DNA from: Undaria pinnatifida
Lineage: Eukaryota; Sar; Phaeophyceae; Laminariales; Alariaceae
Length of the DNA: 64,000 nt
Direction: 5' to 3'
NCBI GenBank assembly: GCA_012845835.1
Contig: JABAKD010000023.1
Location: forward strand, 18,648,691-18,712,690
Made by a program: the position numbers and the translations under genes. How positions within the stretch are numbered: position 1 is the first letter of the stretch; each line of letters starts with the position of its first letter. Positions 1 through 8,716 of this stretch are shown here, piece by piece. The notes under the pieces were generated by a model, which was given only the letters and a program-made list of their open reading frames with translations, was not told where the DNA came from and did not search any database.

Positions 1-900
1 TTCTCCTGCTACTAGTGCTGCTACAAATGGTTCTGCTACTGATTCCTCTGTTACTATTACTTCTCGTGCCGCCATCTCGTACTGCTGGTACTTCTCGTGC
101 GCCTTCTGTTACAGCTATCGCCACCGCTGCTACGAAACACTCCTGAACGCACATATGATTCCGGTACACCTCGACGCAGTTGCGTAGGAGAATTTGCACC
201 CGATGCCCATGTAAGTATACAGGTGATTACAATGGGTGGAAGATAGGAAACACGTTAAACACGCGCAGTCGCCGCTGCTGTTACCATCAACGCTACTGGC
301 GGCGATTGTGGTGGTGGCGGCGGTGGTGGTGGCGGCGGGGGTGGTAGTACCAGTACTTAAGGCCGCCCGTGCGAGCTTTTCTTTCGCTTCTCTACTGCCG
401 CTTGAGCTACCAAGCATTACGTACGTACTCACCGCGACACCTATCATAAGTCGCAGCAGGCGTTATCTATGCATCAACCAGTGGTCGAAAGGTAATATAA
501 TACCCCCCTGGTTGATGCTGCTACTGCTGCTACTACTGCTGGTGCTATACCAGGCATGCTACTGCTGGTGCTGGTTCTGGTGCTGGTTGCTGGTTACTTC
601 TGCTGCTTCCCCATGTGTTGCTGCTCAAATGCTGCTGATGCAAACATTCCTCGTTGCAAGTATCCTTCGAGACAGAGTCAGAAGTTGCAGACGCTACGTA
701 CAAATTAGCTGCTGCTACTTGCACTGCTACTGCTGCCGCTGCTGCTCATTATAGTGGTGTTGCTAGTACTGCTGCTGCTACTGATGGTGCTGGTGCTTGT
801 GCTGGTGCTTGTGCTGGTGCTTGTGCTTGTGCTTCTGCTGGTGCTTGTGCTTGTGCTTGAGCTGGTGCTTGCGCTTGTGCTGGTGCTTCTTCGTACTGCC
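1..900. repeat. CTG/TGC and GGTGCTTGTGCT low-complexity region
   Basis: From 1 to about 780 the sequence is rich in imperfect TGCTGC / CTGCTG triplets. From about 778 to 890 it becomes a run of GGTGCT / TGTGCT hexamers. ORFs here translate to Cys/Trp/Leu runs on one strand and His/Lys/Gln runs on the other, as expected of a microsatellite and not of a protein. A GGT/GGC-rich stretch lies at 300-345. I see no gene. Confidence 0.85.
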
Positions 901-1286
901 GGTGCTTGTGATAACGATAAATGACGCCTTTGCTGCAGTATCTGCTTTTTTTGCTACAAAAAACACAACATCCTCATCCCAAGTATACCCCGGGACAGTC
1001 CGAATGTCCAGATTCCAGTTCACCAGCAGATGGAAGTTAACAGCGTACTCCAAAGGCGATGGCCACCGAGGCCTGTGTGTCCGTGCCCGGCGGTACGTAG
1101 TACCTCTTGGAGTTGCCGCCAGTTCGAGCAGTTTTCGGTTTTTGGGGTCGCAAATTTCCAGTGACCTTATATTAGTCTCTGGTGATGTATTAATAATAGT
1201 AAAAATTCTTTTAATCCCAACAATTCCCAGTGACTTTAGTCTATGGGTCTCGGTGACGATTTTTGGATGTACTGCTGTACCCCCAG
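901..1286. other. No recognisable feature
   Basis: Mixed-composition DNA between the microsatellite and repeat R1. Several short ORFs cross it but none has a domain, splice signals or low-complexity bias that would argue for coding. Confidence 0.5.
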
Positions 1287-1595
1287 CTTTTAGTGGGAGC
1301 CGGTAAACACAACTCGCGAGTTGTGTTCAAGAAATTAACTCCGGGGACGATAAGACACCATCCCCGGATATCCGCGCCGTCCAACCTCATACAAAACCGT
1401 TTGGCACGCGGGCTAGGGCGATCTCACGATCTCACCTCCCTTACGTCCCACACATGCCACCCGGCCACGCAGCGTGACCAAGCACGACACGAAGGCAAAG
1501 CCGCTCGCAATAGCCTTTAGCATTTTTGCAATCCAGTCTCCAGCGCTAGATTCGAGCAGCTATGTCGGCACGAGCAGCACAGCAGCACAGCAGCC
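1287..1595 (-). repeat. Dispersed repeat R1, copy A
   Basis: The reverse complement of this stretch matches the sequence flanking the intact Gypsy insertion (17337-17534 joined to 29849-29968) over most of its length. It carries a 22-bp perfect palindrome at 1306-1327 with core CTCGCGAG, which recurs at 29930-29951. Shared blocks include the motif around GCTGCTCGAATCTAGCGCTG and a block reading CAAACGGTTTTGTATGAGG. I do not recognise the family. No terminal inverted repeats are evident. Confidence 0.75.
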
Positions 1596-2046
1596 TGACA
1601 GCAGTATCATCTTCAACCTGCTGTGTTCAGCACATACATACATACCGGTAATGATACTACAGTAGTACCTATATATGAGTCTTCGGCGGCGGACACAGGA
1701 AGCGACCCCAAGTCCGTCGTACAATTGGCCGTGTCGTGTTTGCGGAAAGACTACGTAGATTTTTCAATTTATCAGGCAAACAAAAAAAAAAACAGCAGAA
1801 AACAGGTAAACTACGGGTTGGTTCCAGCCACAGGGCGAGTCTTTTTTTCTGATTCAAACCTTTCTCACCTCGGACAGATCAGATATCCTTTTATGATCTG
1901 TGTCGTTCAGGGCAGACAGATGCCTGATCTATAAGACCTGCATGGACTACTGTAGGTCATGTTGCCGGGTGTGGATCCGTACGAGTATATACGATCAGCA
2001 GAATCTATTAAATAGCACATTCTTCCTGGGTTGGATCTGTACTACA
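1596..2046. other. Unassigned DNA left of cassette 1
   Basis: An open frame at 1623-1934 (+) contains a lysine-rich stretch that ends near a possible donor (CAG then GTAAAC at about 1803-1811). There is no family resemblance and no second exon, so I do not call a gene. Several short direct and inverted repeats of GATCTG-type sequence lie at 1870-2010. Confidence 0.4.
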
Positions 2047-2049
2047 TAC

Positions 2050-2112
2050 AACTATATACCTAGACCTCGCCCCCGTCGGACGTCTCGCTCGGCATATCCT
2101 CCCCCCTCTCAG
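2050..2112 (+). promoter_or_regulatory. TATA-like start of cassette, candidate core promoter
   Basis: The first bases of every cassette contain ACTATATACC followed by GACCTCGCCCC and a conserved C-rich tract, upstream of the leader. Its place at the extreme left edge in all four copies (also 5440, 56847 on the minus strand, and 61981) suggests the cassette carries its own TATA element. Promoter function is inferred from position and sequence only. Confidence 0.35.
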
Positions 2113-2368
2113 CCCTTCTCAGCCCGTAATTGCCGAGAAGAAAATTAGTTGCTGGGGAAAAGAACCGTCCCGAAGTTCCTTGCCTTCCTTGCTTTCCCTA
2201 GTCTCATTCTTACTTAGCTGTCATTCTCTCATCTTTACTGCCCTTCTCAGCCCGTAATTGCCGAGAAGAAAATTAGTTGCTGGGGAAAAGAACCGTCCCG
2301 AAGTTCCTTGCCTTCCTTGCTTTCCCTAGTCTCATTCTTACTTAGCTGTCATTCTCTCATCTTTACTG
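2113..2368 (+). repeat. 128-bp tandem duplication of leader in cassette 1
   Basis: The block beginning CCCTTCTCAGCCCGTAATTG at 2113 is repeated exactly or almost exactly from 2241, a 128-bp period. The other three cassettes have one copy. It is a private duplication in C1, upstream of the first coding exon. Confidence 0.9.
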
Positions 2369-2532
2369 CTTGCTCTGATATTTTTATTTTGCTTTTTCAG
2401 CAACTTCTTTTTTGTACTTTTACTTTTGAAGTTGGCCAATTGCTGGCTGTTGGGAGGGAATTGCCGTTGACGGCTGCAAACAATTTGAATTTGAAATTTG
2501 CCGGATCGGCAATAACAATTTGAAGTTGAAAT

Positions 2533-4873
2533 TTGCAATTTGCGAAGCGGACCAAGGCTAGTGCGGGAGGAGGCTCCGCCAACAGCAGTGGGGGTGGTGG
2601 AGGTTCAGGATCAGGCGTGTGGAAGCTGGTCGGGCAAGAACGGGACTCAGCTTCTTCTGGCAATCCTGACTGGCCGTGCCCGAGCAAGGGTTGTGACGGC
2701 TTCCTCATCGCACAAAATAGGAAAAACAGGAGTTCCCAGGACGCTGTCTGCGACACCTGCAGGAGTGACGAGCCTTCCACGTGCCAAGCTTTTCATGTAA
2801 CCTTAACAAGAAGCACTGGGGAAGCGGCGACAACCCTCGTGTGGGTGACTGGTGTGACGCGGACACCTGTGATTCACCTTCGATCGGCGTCCCTAACGAA
2901 GGAGCTGAGAGCTTGACGAAACGTGAGTTTCATTTCTTCGTGTTGTTGGAATTTGATGTTTGCTGTCAGCTACTATACTACTGATGATGTTGAGAGTTGT
3001 GTGCTGCAAGTTGTGCGCAATAGACTACCAGTATGCATGTATGTGGTTTTGGGTGTTGGTGAACTCAAGCGAATCCTGTTTCCAATAATGATGCACATTG
3101 AAATTTACATTGTTTGACCTTGTGTGCCTGTCTGCAACGTCTGCTGTAGCATGTGTGTGCTACACCAGCGTGGTCGAACTACCACACGGTGTGGAAGCTG
3201 TGCTTGGGGACGCGTAGCCTGAACAAACTCAAGTTCGCCTTGGTGGTAACGGAGGGCAGTCCCGTCGTCGGGGTAAGCATGTTGTACTAGTTGTCTACGC
3301 AGTTGTGTGCTGTGATTTCTTTTTCATCCATACAAACACACTTTTGCATGCACGAGTACGTGTACGGGGCAGTCATGTCATCGAGGTATAAGCGGGAATT
3401 GTGCAAGTACTCAGGTCTACGAGTAGACCTATGCAGTGACGCTGTGTGATGCGATTTCTTTTTCATACGTACAGCCAAACACACTTCATGTATGTACGAC
3501 TACGAGTACGGGGCAGTCCCGTCATCGGGGTAAGCGGGGGTTGGACAAGTGGTCCATGCAGTGACGCTTTGTGCTGTGATATAAACAACGTTTTGGATGT
3601 AAGACTACGACTACGTGGTATCTATACATGTAAGACGCAATGAAAACGGGCAAGTCTCATCACGGGGGTCAGCCAGGGTTGTAAAAATGGTCCATGCAGT
3701 GATGAATAACACAGCAGCATGATACCTCAGCACCAGTCGCAGTACACACTGGAGGTTGATATATAGCAGTAAACAGAAGCTGAAGTTAACCTGGGTGATG
3801 CTGGAGAGCAGTCCCGTGATTGGGGTTAGCGAGTTGTTCATGTAGTGACGCGGTGTACTACTACTGTTGTTACTCATTTTTCATACAACCACATTAACTC
3901 TTTATATTAACGAGTACAAGTAGGGTGCGCAACCTCTTCAGGAATCGCAGTACACGTCGGTCGTAATAGTGTTGATAGCAGCAGTAATAGAGTAGTACCG
4001 AACAATATATACAGCAGGTACTGTCTCTTACCCTTCGTTGTCGGTATTCCGCCGGTAGGCCTTATATAGCAGTATACCGGGGCTTACGCTTACCAGTTGC
4101 GACTGTGAATCCCGTTCGTTCCTGTCCCAGTGGTGGTTTCATAGGTGTTAGCAACGTTGTGGTACCAGGCAGGGCTTTGCCCATAAACGACCGCCTTCAT
4201 TACAACAGCAGTGTTAAATTGTACGACTTCCTTTCAAACTTTGGAAATCGACGACAGCTACGTGGCCTTACTATTTTGATCATTCACTGAACGCAAGGTA
4301 TTCCCATCCGTTGTTGTCGTTTGCAGAAGCCCTGCGAAGCAGCCGCCGAGGGCCGCCAAGGCGGCGAGGACATAAACACGAAGTTCACCGGCGACATCAA
4401 GGTCGGTGACCTCCTGAAGAAGGCAGGCGACCACTTGCTCGATATACATCCCGCATTCCATTCCCACGGTGCCACGAGGGCGTTCGACATCGAGGTACGT
4501 TCTACTCTTATCTTGCGTCCTATGTGTCACGAGTCGAAACATCCATGTCTCTTGCTCAAGACTAGGGGATGGCGTGCGGATGTAGTCTATGAAGTGCGGC
4601 TCTTTTTCCGAGTACCAAGAGCAAGTACAACAATACCACAACAATTACTAACAACGAAAGGAGCTCCAATAATTTGGATGGTTACGACGTCTGCTGGAGA
4701 GAAGTACGAATACTTTTTTACACATACTTATCGACGTCCTCCCGCCATGCTTCAACGTTTGTGGACAGATCCACAAGATCATCGACAAAAAACAAGAGTG
4801 CAAGGTGCTGGGTACCTCCGCTGAGGAGGAAGAGTCCAAGCAAGCCTGCATGCTCCTTCGGAAGCAATGTTGA
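2533..4873 (+). pseudogene. Zinc-ribbon-like gene copy in cassette 1, degenerate
   Basis: Same family as the intact gene at 58280. Proposed exons are 2533-2922, 3169-3272 (104 bp), 4327-4494 (168 bp) and 4769-4873 (105 bp, ending TGA). Exon 1 encodes a basic start (FAKRTKA), a Gly/Ser linker, W-PCPSKGC, a CDTC knuckle and a former CDWC knuckle. Damage visible: two extra bases (GT, about 2798) shift the frame before the third knuckle, and the first Cys of that knuckle reads Gly (TGT to GGT). No ATG start is in frame; the frame opens with TTG. Exon 2 has an intact AG acceptor here (3167-3168) and a GTAAGC donor. Exons 3 and 4 stay open and match the intact gene. The product is unknown. A short truncated product or use of the extra GT as a splice donor cannot be excluded. 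Confidence 0.7.
3255..3860 (+). repeat. Intronic array of exon-2-end/donor-like repeats (cassette 1)
   Basis: Downstream of exon 2 the sequence around its 3' end (GGCAGTCCCGTC.TCGGGGTAAGC) recurs as degenerate units of roughly 110-160 bp, with cores at about 3255, 3365, 3509, 3648 and 3806. Several keep a GGGGTAAGC-like donor, followed by TTG.ACAAGTGGTCCATGCAGTGACGC. So the intron looks built by tandem amplification of an exon-intron junction. The same array occurs in C2, C3 (minus strand) and C4. Confidence 0.75.
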
Positions 4874-5186
4874 CAGCACGTTCTTTATAGAACGTTGAGT
4901 TGTGGTTTTTTATTATACCAGCATCGTTTTTTAAGAACTATGCCTAAATTTAAATGCGTGCTCTTCGTCTTTCAGGAATACAAATGTACTTCACATGTTT
5001 GCGGTGTGTGCGTTCAAGTTTCTGCTTCCAGCATGTTTTTTTTGGCACTGCGCTCCTTTACATCTTGAGTTGTAGTTTTCCTGTCTCTATCCTCGACAAG
5101 CGCGTGCCTGGTGTTTATGCACTGCGATAATTTATTATTGATGATCGACTTAGAGAGAGCTATTAATGAGTTTACAGGTGCTACCT

Positions 5187-5222
5187 GAGAGGTGGAAGGA
5201 TATGCCAAGCAAGTCCTCCGAC
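5187..5222. repeat. Right subterminal inverted repeat of cassette 1
   Basis: CTGAGAGGTGGAAGGATATGCC and flanking bases near the right end are an imperfect inverted copy of the cassette's left part (CGGACG..GGCATATCC..CTCTCAG, for example 2078-2112 and 5475-5510), about 26 of 36 positions by eye. The equivalent block in C2 is at 8462-8500. Confidence 0.5.
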
Positions 5223-5399
5223 GTGTCCATCATGGACTGGGCGAATGGATAATAATAACAAACTCATAATCATAATCGTCTCTATCCTGTACCGTTGAAC
5301 TATATATTGACCTCTTGGCATTTTCAAGTCGCCAGTTGCGCCATTTGTGCTTCTTTTCCGCCTTCCTACTGAATGTCCATTCCTCCTTCCGCAAGCGTA

Positions 5400-5422
5400 G
5401 CGGGCGGCGCCCAGCCGCCCGC
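5400..5422. repeat. Terminal hairpin of cassette 1
   Basis: Perfect 9-bp stem GCGGGCGGC with a 5-nt loop, 14 nt from the cassette end. Identical hairpins end C2 (8678-8700) and C3 (52658-52680, inverted). A related end sequence, also preceded by TA and CAAG, lies at 42156-42210 and partial versions at about 42482 and 42725. Confidence 0.8.
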
Positions 5423-6194
5423 GAGCGAAGCCCTTGTAAAACTATATACCTAGACCTCGCCCCCCTCGGACGTCTCGCTCGGCATATCCTCCCCCCTCTC
5501 AGCCCTTCTCAGCACGTAATTGCCGAAAAGAAAATTAGTTGCTGGGGAAAAGAACCGTCCCGAAGTTCCTTGCCTTCCTTGCTTTCCCTAGTCTCATTCT
5601 TACTTACTTTTTAGCTCTCATTCTCTGATCTTTACTGCTTGCTCTCTGATATTTTTATTTTGCTTTTTCAGCAACTTCTTTTTTGTACTTTTATTTGAAG
5701 TTGGCCAATTGCTGGCTGTTGAGAGGGAATTGCCGTTGACGGCTGCAAACAATTTGAATTTGAAATTTGCCGGATCGGCAATAACAATTTGAAGTTGAAA
5801 TTTGCGAAGCGGACCAAGGCTAGTGCGGGAGGAGGCTCCGCCAACAGTGGGGGTGGTGGAGGTTCAGGATCAGGCGTGTGGAAGCTGGTCGGGCAAGAAC
5901 GGGACTCAGCTTTTTCTGGCAATCCTGATTGGCCGTGCCCGAGCAAGGGTTGTGACGGCTTCCTCATCGCACGAAATAGGAGAAACAGGAGTTCCCAGTA
6001 CGCTGTCTGCGACACCTGCAGGAGTGACGAGCCTTCCACGTGCCAAGCTTTTCATAACCTTAACAAGAAGCACTGGGGAAGCGGCGACAACCCTCGTGTG
6101 TGTGACTGGTGTGACGCGGACACCTGTGATTCACCTTCGATCGGCGTCCCTAACGAAGGAGCTGAGAGCTTGACGAAACGTGAGTTACATTTCT

Positions 6195-6770
6195 GTTGTT
6201 GTGCTGTGATTTCTTTTTCATGCGTACAAACACACTTTTGCATGTACGAGTATGATACGTGTACGGGGCAGTCCCGTCATCGCGGTGTAAGCGGGAATTG
6301 TACAAGTACTCAGGTCTACGAGTAGACCTATGCAGTGACGCTGTGTGATGCGATTTCTTTTTCATACGTACAGCCAAACACACTTACTTCATGTATGTAC
6401 GACTACGAGTACGGGGCAGTCCCGTCATCGGGGTAAGCGGGGGTTGAACAAGTGGTTCATGCAGTGACGCTTTGTGCTGTGATATAAACACACGTTTTGG
6501 ATGTACGACTACGACTACGTGGTATCTATACATGTAAGACGCAATGAAAACGGGCAAGTCTCATCACGGGGGTCAGCCAGGGTTGTAAAAATGGTCCATG
6601 CAGTGATAAATAACACAGCAGCATGATACCTCAGCACCAGTCGCAGTACACACTGGAGGTTGATATATAGCAGTAAACAGAAGCTGAAGTTAACCTGGGT
6701 GATGCTGGAGAGCAGTCCCGTGATTGGGGTTAGCGAGTTGTTCATGTAGTGACGCGGTGTACTACTACTG
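6195..6770 (+). repeat. Intronic donor-like repeat array (cassette 2)
   Basis: Same degenerate array as in C1, with cores containing CAGTCCCGTCATCG at about 6268 and 6416, CAAGTCTCATCACGG at about 6555 and CAGTCCCGTGATTGG at about 6713. The deletion that removed exon 2 joined exon 1's intron start to the first unit. Confidence 0.7.
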
Positions 6771-7633
6771 TTACTCATTTTTCATACAACCACATGAACT
6801 CTTTGTTTTAACGAGTACAAGTAGGGTGCGCAACCTCTTTAGGAATCGCAGTACACGTCGGTCGTAATAGTGTTGATAGCAGCAGTAATAGAGTGGTACC
6901 GAACAATATATATAGCAGGTACTGTCTCTTACCCTTCGTTGTCGGTATTCCGCCGGTAGGCCTTATATAGCAGTATACCGGGGCTTACGCTTACCAGTTG
7001 CGACTGTGAATCCCGTTCGTTCCTGTCCCAGTGGTGGTTTCATAGGTGTTAGCAACGTTGTGGTACCAGGCAGGGCTTTGCCCATAAACGACCGCTTTCA
7101 TTACAACAGCAGTGTTAAATTGTACGACTTCCTTTCCAACTTTGGAAATCGACGACAGCTACGTGGCCTTACTATTTTGAACATTCACTGAACGCAAGGT
7201 ATTCCCATCCGTTGTTGTCGTTTGCAGAATCCCTGCGAAGCAGCCGCCGAGGGCCGCCAAGTCGGCGAGGACATAAACACGAAGTGCACCGGCGACATCA
7301 AGGTCGGTGACCTCCTGAAGAAGGCAGGCGACCACTTGCTCGATATACATCCCGCATTCCATTCCCACGGTGCCACGAGGGCGTTCGACATCGAGGTACG
7401 TTCCACTCTTATCTTGCGTCCTGTGTGTCACGAGTCGAGACATCCATGTCTCTTGCTGAAGACTAAGGGATGGCGTGCGGATATAGTCTATGAAGTGCGG
7501 CTCTTTTTCCAAGTACCAAGAGCAAGCACAACAATACCACAACAATTACTAACAGCGAAAGGAGCTCCAATAATTTGGATGGTTACGACGTCTGCTGGAG
7601 AGAAGTACGAATACTTTTTTACACATATACTTA

Positions 7634-7716
7634 TGTTATAAGGCTTAGTTTGGGTAAGCTATTGGTTAACCTGTGCAAGTGGTCAAACGGACTAGTACCC
7701 CACTAATACCTTAACA
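7634..7716 (+). repeat. TRIM left terminal repeat
   Basis: 83-bp LTR-like repeat with TG...CA ends. It contains TGGTCAAACGG at 7680-7690, which fits the RNA polymerase III A-box consensus. Confidence 0.85.
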
Positions 7717-7718
7717 AA

Positions 7719-7736
7719 TGGCGTCGTCGACAGACC
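7719..7736 (+). promoter_or_regulatory. TRIM primer binding site
   Basis: TGGCGTCGTCGACAG, complementary to a tRNA 3' end finishing CGACGACGCCA. The same first 11 bases occur after the 5' LTR of the deleted Gypsy element (about 36302-36312, minus strand), implying a shared primer tRNA. The tRNA itself is not in this window. Confidence 0.6.
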
Positions 7737-7751
7737 ATGGGTTTTTGGGTC

Positions 7752-7789
7752 GTGGGTTCGATCCCCACATCCACCATAATAAACTTTTT
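7752..7789 (+). promoter_or_regulatory. tRNA-like T-arm, B box and T5 terminator inside TRIM
   Basis: GTGGG-TTCGATC-CCCAC (7752-7768) folds as a perfect T-arm. GGTTCGATCC (7755-7764) matches the Pol III B box, followed by ATCCACCA and a TTTTT run at 7785-7789. With the A-box match in the left repeat this gives A box, B box and terminator in Pol III order. No D-arm or acceptor 5' strand is visible, so this is not a functional tRNA gene. Confidence 0.5.
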
Positions 7790-7919
7790 CAGATTTTCCC
7801 ATGGCGAACTTGAAAAATACTCTCCCCGGCTTACCCAGGAAATGAAACGGCTTGGATAAATGACAGGTCCGCCCGTATATACGGCCGACCTTCTATCCCG
7901 CCGTTTAAGGGGGGGAGAG

Positions 7920-8002
7920 TGTTATAAGGCTTAGTTTGGGTAAGCTATTGGTTAACCTGTGCAAGTGGTCAAACGGACTAATACCCCACTAATTCCTTGA
8001 CA
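7920..8002 (+). repeat. TRIM right terminal repeat
   Basis: 83-bp partner of 7634-7716, directly preceded by the polypurine tract and followed by the CTTA target duplication. Confidence 0.85.
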
Positions 8003-8716
8003 CTTATCGACGTTCTCCCGCCCTGCTTCAACGTTTGTGGACAGATCCACAAGACCATCGACAAAAAACAAGAGTGCAAGGTGCTGGGTACCTCCGCTGA
8101 GGAGGAAGAGTCCAAGCAAGCCTGCATGCTCCTTCGGAAGCAATGTTGACAGCACGTTCTTTATAGAACGTTAAGTTGTGGTTTATTATACCAGCATCGT
8201 TTTTTGAGAACTATGCCTAAATGCGTGCTCTTCGTCTTTCAGGAATACAAATGTACTTCACATGTTTGCGGTGTGTGCGTTCAAGTTCCTGCTTCCAGCA
8301 TGTTTTTTTTGGCACTGCGCTCCTTTACATCTTAAGTTGTAGTTTTCCTGTCTCTATCCTTGACAAGCGCGTGCCTGGTGTTTATGCACTGCGATAATTT
8401 ATTGTTGATGATCGACTTAGAGAGAGAGCTATTGAAGTGTACAGGACCTACATAGGCGCTACCTGAGAGGTGGAAGGATATGCCAAGGAAGTCCTCCGAC
8501 TTGCCCATCATGGATTGGGCGAATGGATGATAATAACAAACTCATAATCATAATCGTCTCTATCCTGTACCGTTGTACTATATATGGACCTCTTGGCATT
8601 TTCAAGTCGCCAGTTGCGCCATTTGTGCTTCTTTTTCGCCTTTCTACTGAATGTCTATTCCTCCTTCCGCAAGCGTAGCGGGCGGCGCCCAGCCGCCCGC
8701 GAGCGAAGCCCTTGTA

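Larger units (their letters stand above)
2049..5436 (+). mobile_element. Gene-bearing cassette, copy 1 (C1)
   Basis: First of four copies of a unit that begins with (A/C)AACTATATACCTAG and ends in GCGAGCGAAGCCCTTG. In C1 the flanking dinucleotides are TA on both sides (2047-2048 and 5437-5438). The right end has a perfect hairpin: 9-bp stem GCGGGCGGC (5400-5408), 5-nt loop, complementary arm 5414-5422. Inside lie a TATA-like start, a leader and the exons of a zinc-ribbon-like gene on the + strand. C1 is joined head-to-tail to C2 with a single shared TA. The boundary pattern suggests transposition or a duplication mechanism acting at TA. The ends are not inverted repeats of each other, so a Tc1/mariner-like assignment is not supported, and the 3' hairpin is only loosely Helitron-like. 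Confidence 0.65.
7634..8002 (+). mobile_element. TRIM retroelement (369 bp) in last intron of cassette 2
   Basis: Two 83-bp terminal direct repeats (7634-7716 and 7920-8002) start TGTTATAAGG and end ...ACA, differing at only a few bases. A primer-binding-site-like TGGCGTCGTCG starts at 7719, two bases after the left repeat. A polypurine tract (AAGGGGGGGAGAG, 7907-7919) directly precedes the right repeat. The flanking 4-bp duplication is CTTA (7630-7633 and 8003-8006); the empty site in C1 reads CATACTTATCGACG (about 4725). There is no coding capacity. These are the hallmarks of a terminal-repeat retrotransposon in miniature. Confidence 0.88.
5723..8149 (+). pseudogene. Zinc-ribbon-like gene copy in cassette 2, exon 2 deleted
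   Basis: Open frame from 5723 to the donor at 6179/6180. It has no ATG, and TTG at 5789 precedes the conserved KLKFAKRTKA. All three Cys pairs survive in exon 1: PCPSKGC, CDTC and CDWC. The exon-1 donor (C-GTGAG) now runs straight into the intronic repeat array; the 104-bp exon 2 is missing. Exon 3 is 7228-7395 (168 bp; first codon Asn where C1 has Lys). The last exon is 8045-8149. Joining exon 1 (phase 1) to exon 3 (phase 0) without exon 2 would break the frame, so a full-length product is unlikely. A read-through product from exon 1 into the intron would end at 6325. Function unknown; the three Cys knuckles suggest zinc binding. Confidence 0.65.
5439..8714 (+). mobile_element. Gene-bearing cassette, copy 2 (C2)
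   Basis: Abuts C1 at 5437-5438 (shared TA) and ends at 8714 before TA (8715-8716). Left end AAACTATATACCTAG; right end hairpin at 8678-8700. Compared with C1 it lacks exon 2 and its surrounding intron sequence and lacks the leader duplication, and it carries a TRIM insertion in the last intron (7634-8002). C3 has the same exon-2 loss and the same TRIM at the same site, so C2 and C3 share a recent ancestor. Confidence 0.65.

Noticed and set aside
236-1306. ORFs rich in Cys/Trp/Leu or His/Lys/Gln
   Set aside because: Translations of CTG and GGTGCT repeats; no domain or splice signals.
3255-3860. CRISPR array
   Set aside because: Units are degenerate, long and intronic in a eukaryotic gene; no constant short repeats with unique spacers.
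4258-4644. 128-residue antisense ORF conserved in all cassette copies
   Set aside because: It is the shadow of exon 3 on the other strand and is conserved because the DNA is duplicated.
7752-7775. Functional tRNA gene in the TRIM
   Set aside because: Only the T-arm and an ATCCACCA tail are present; no D-arm, anticodon arm or 5' acceptor strand.
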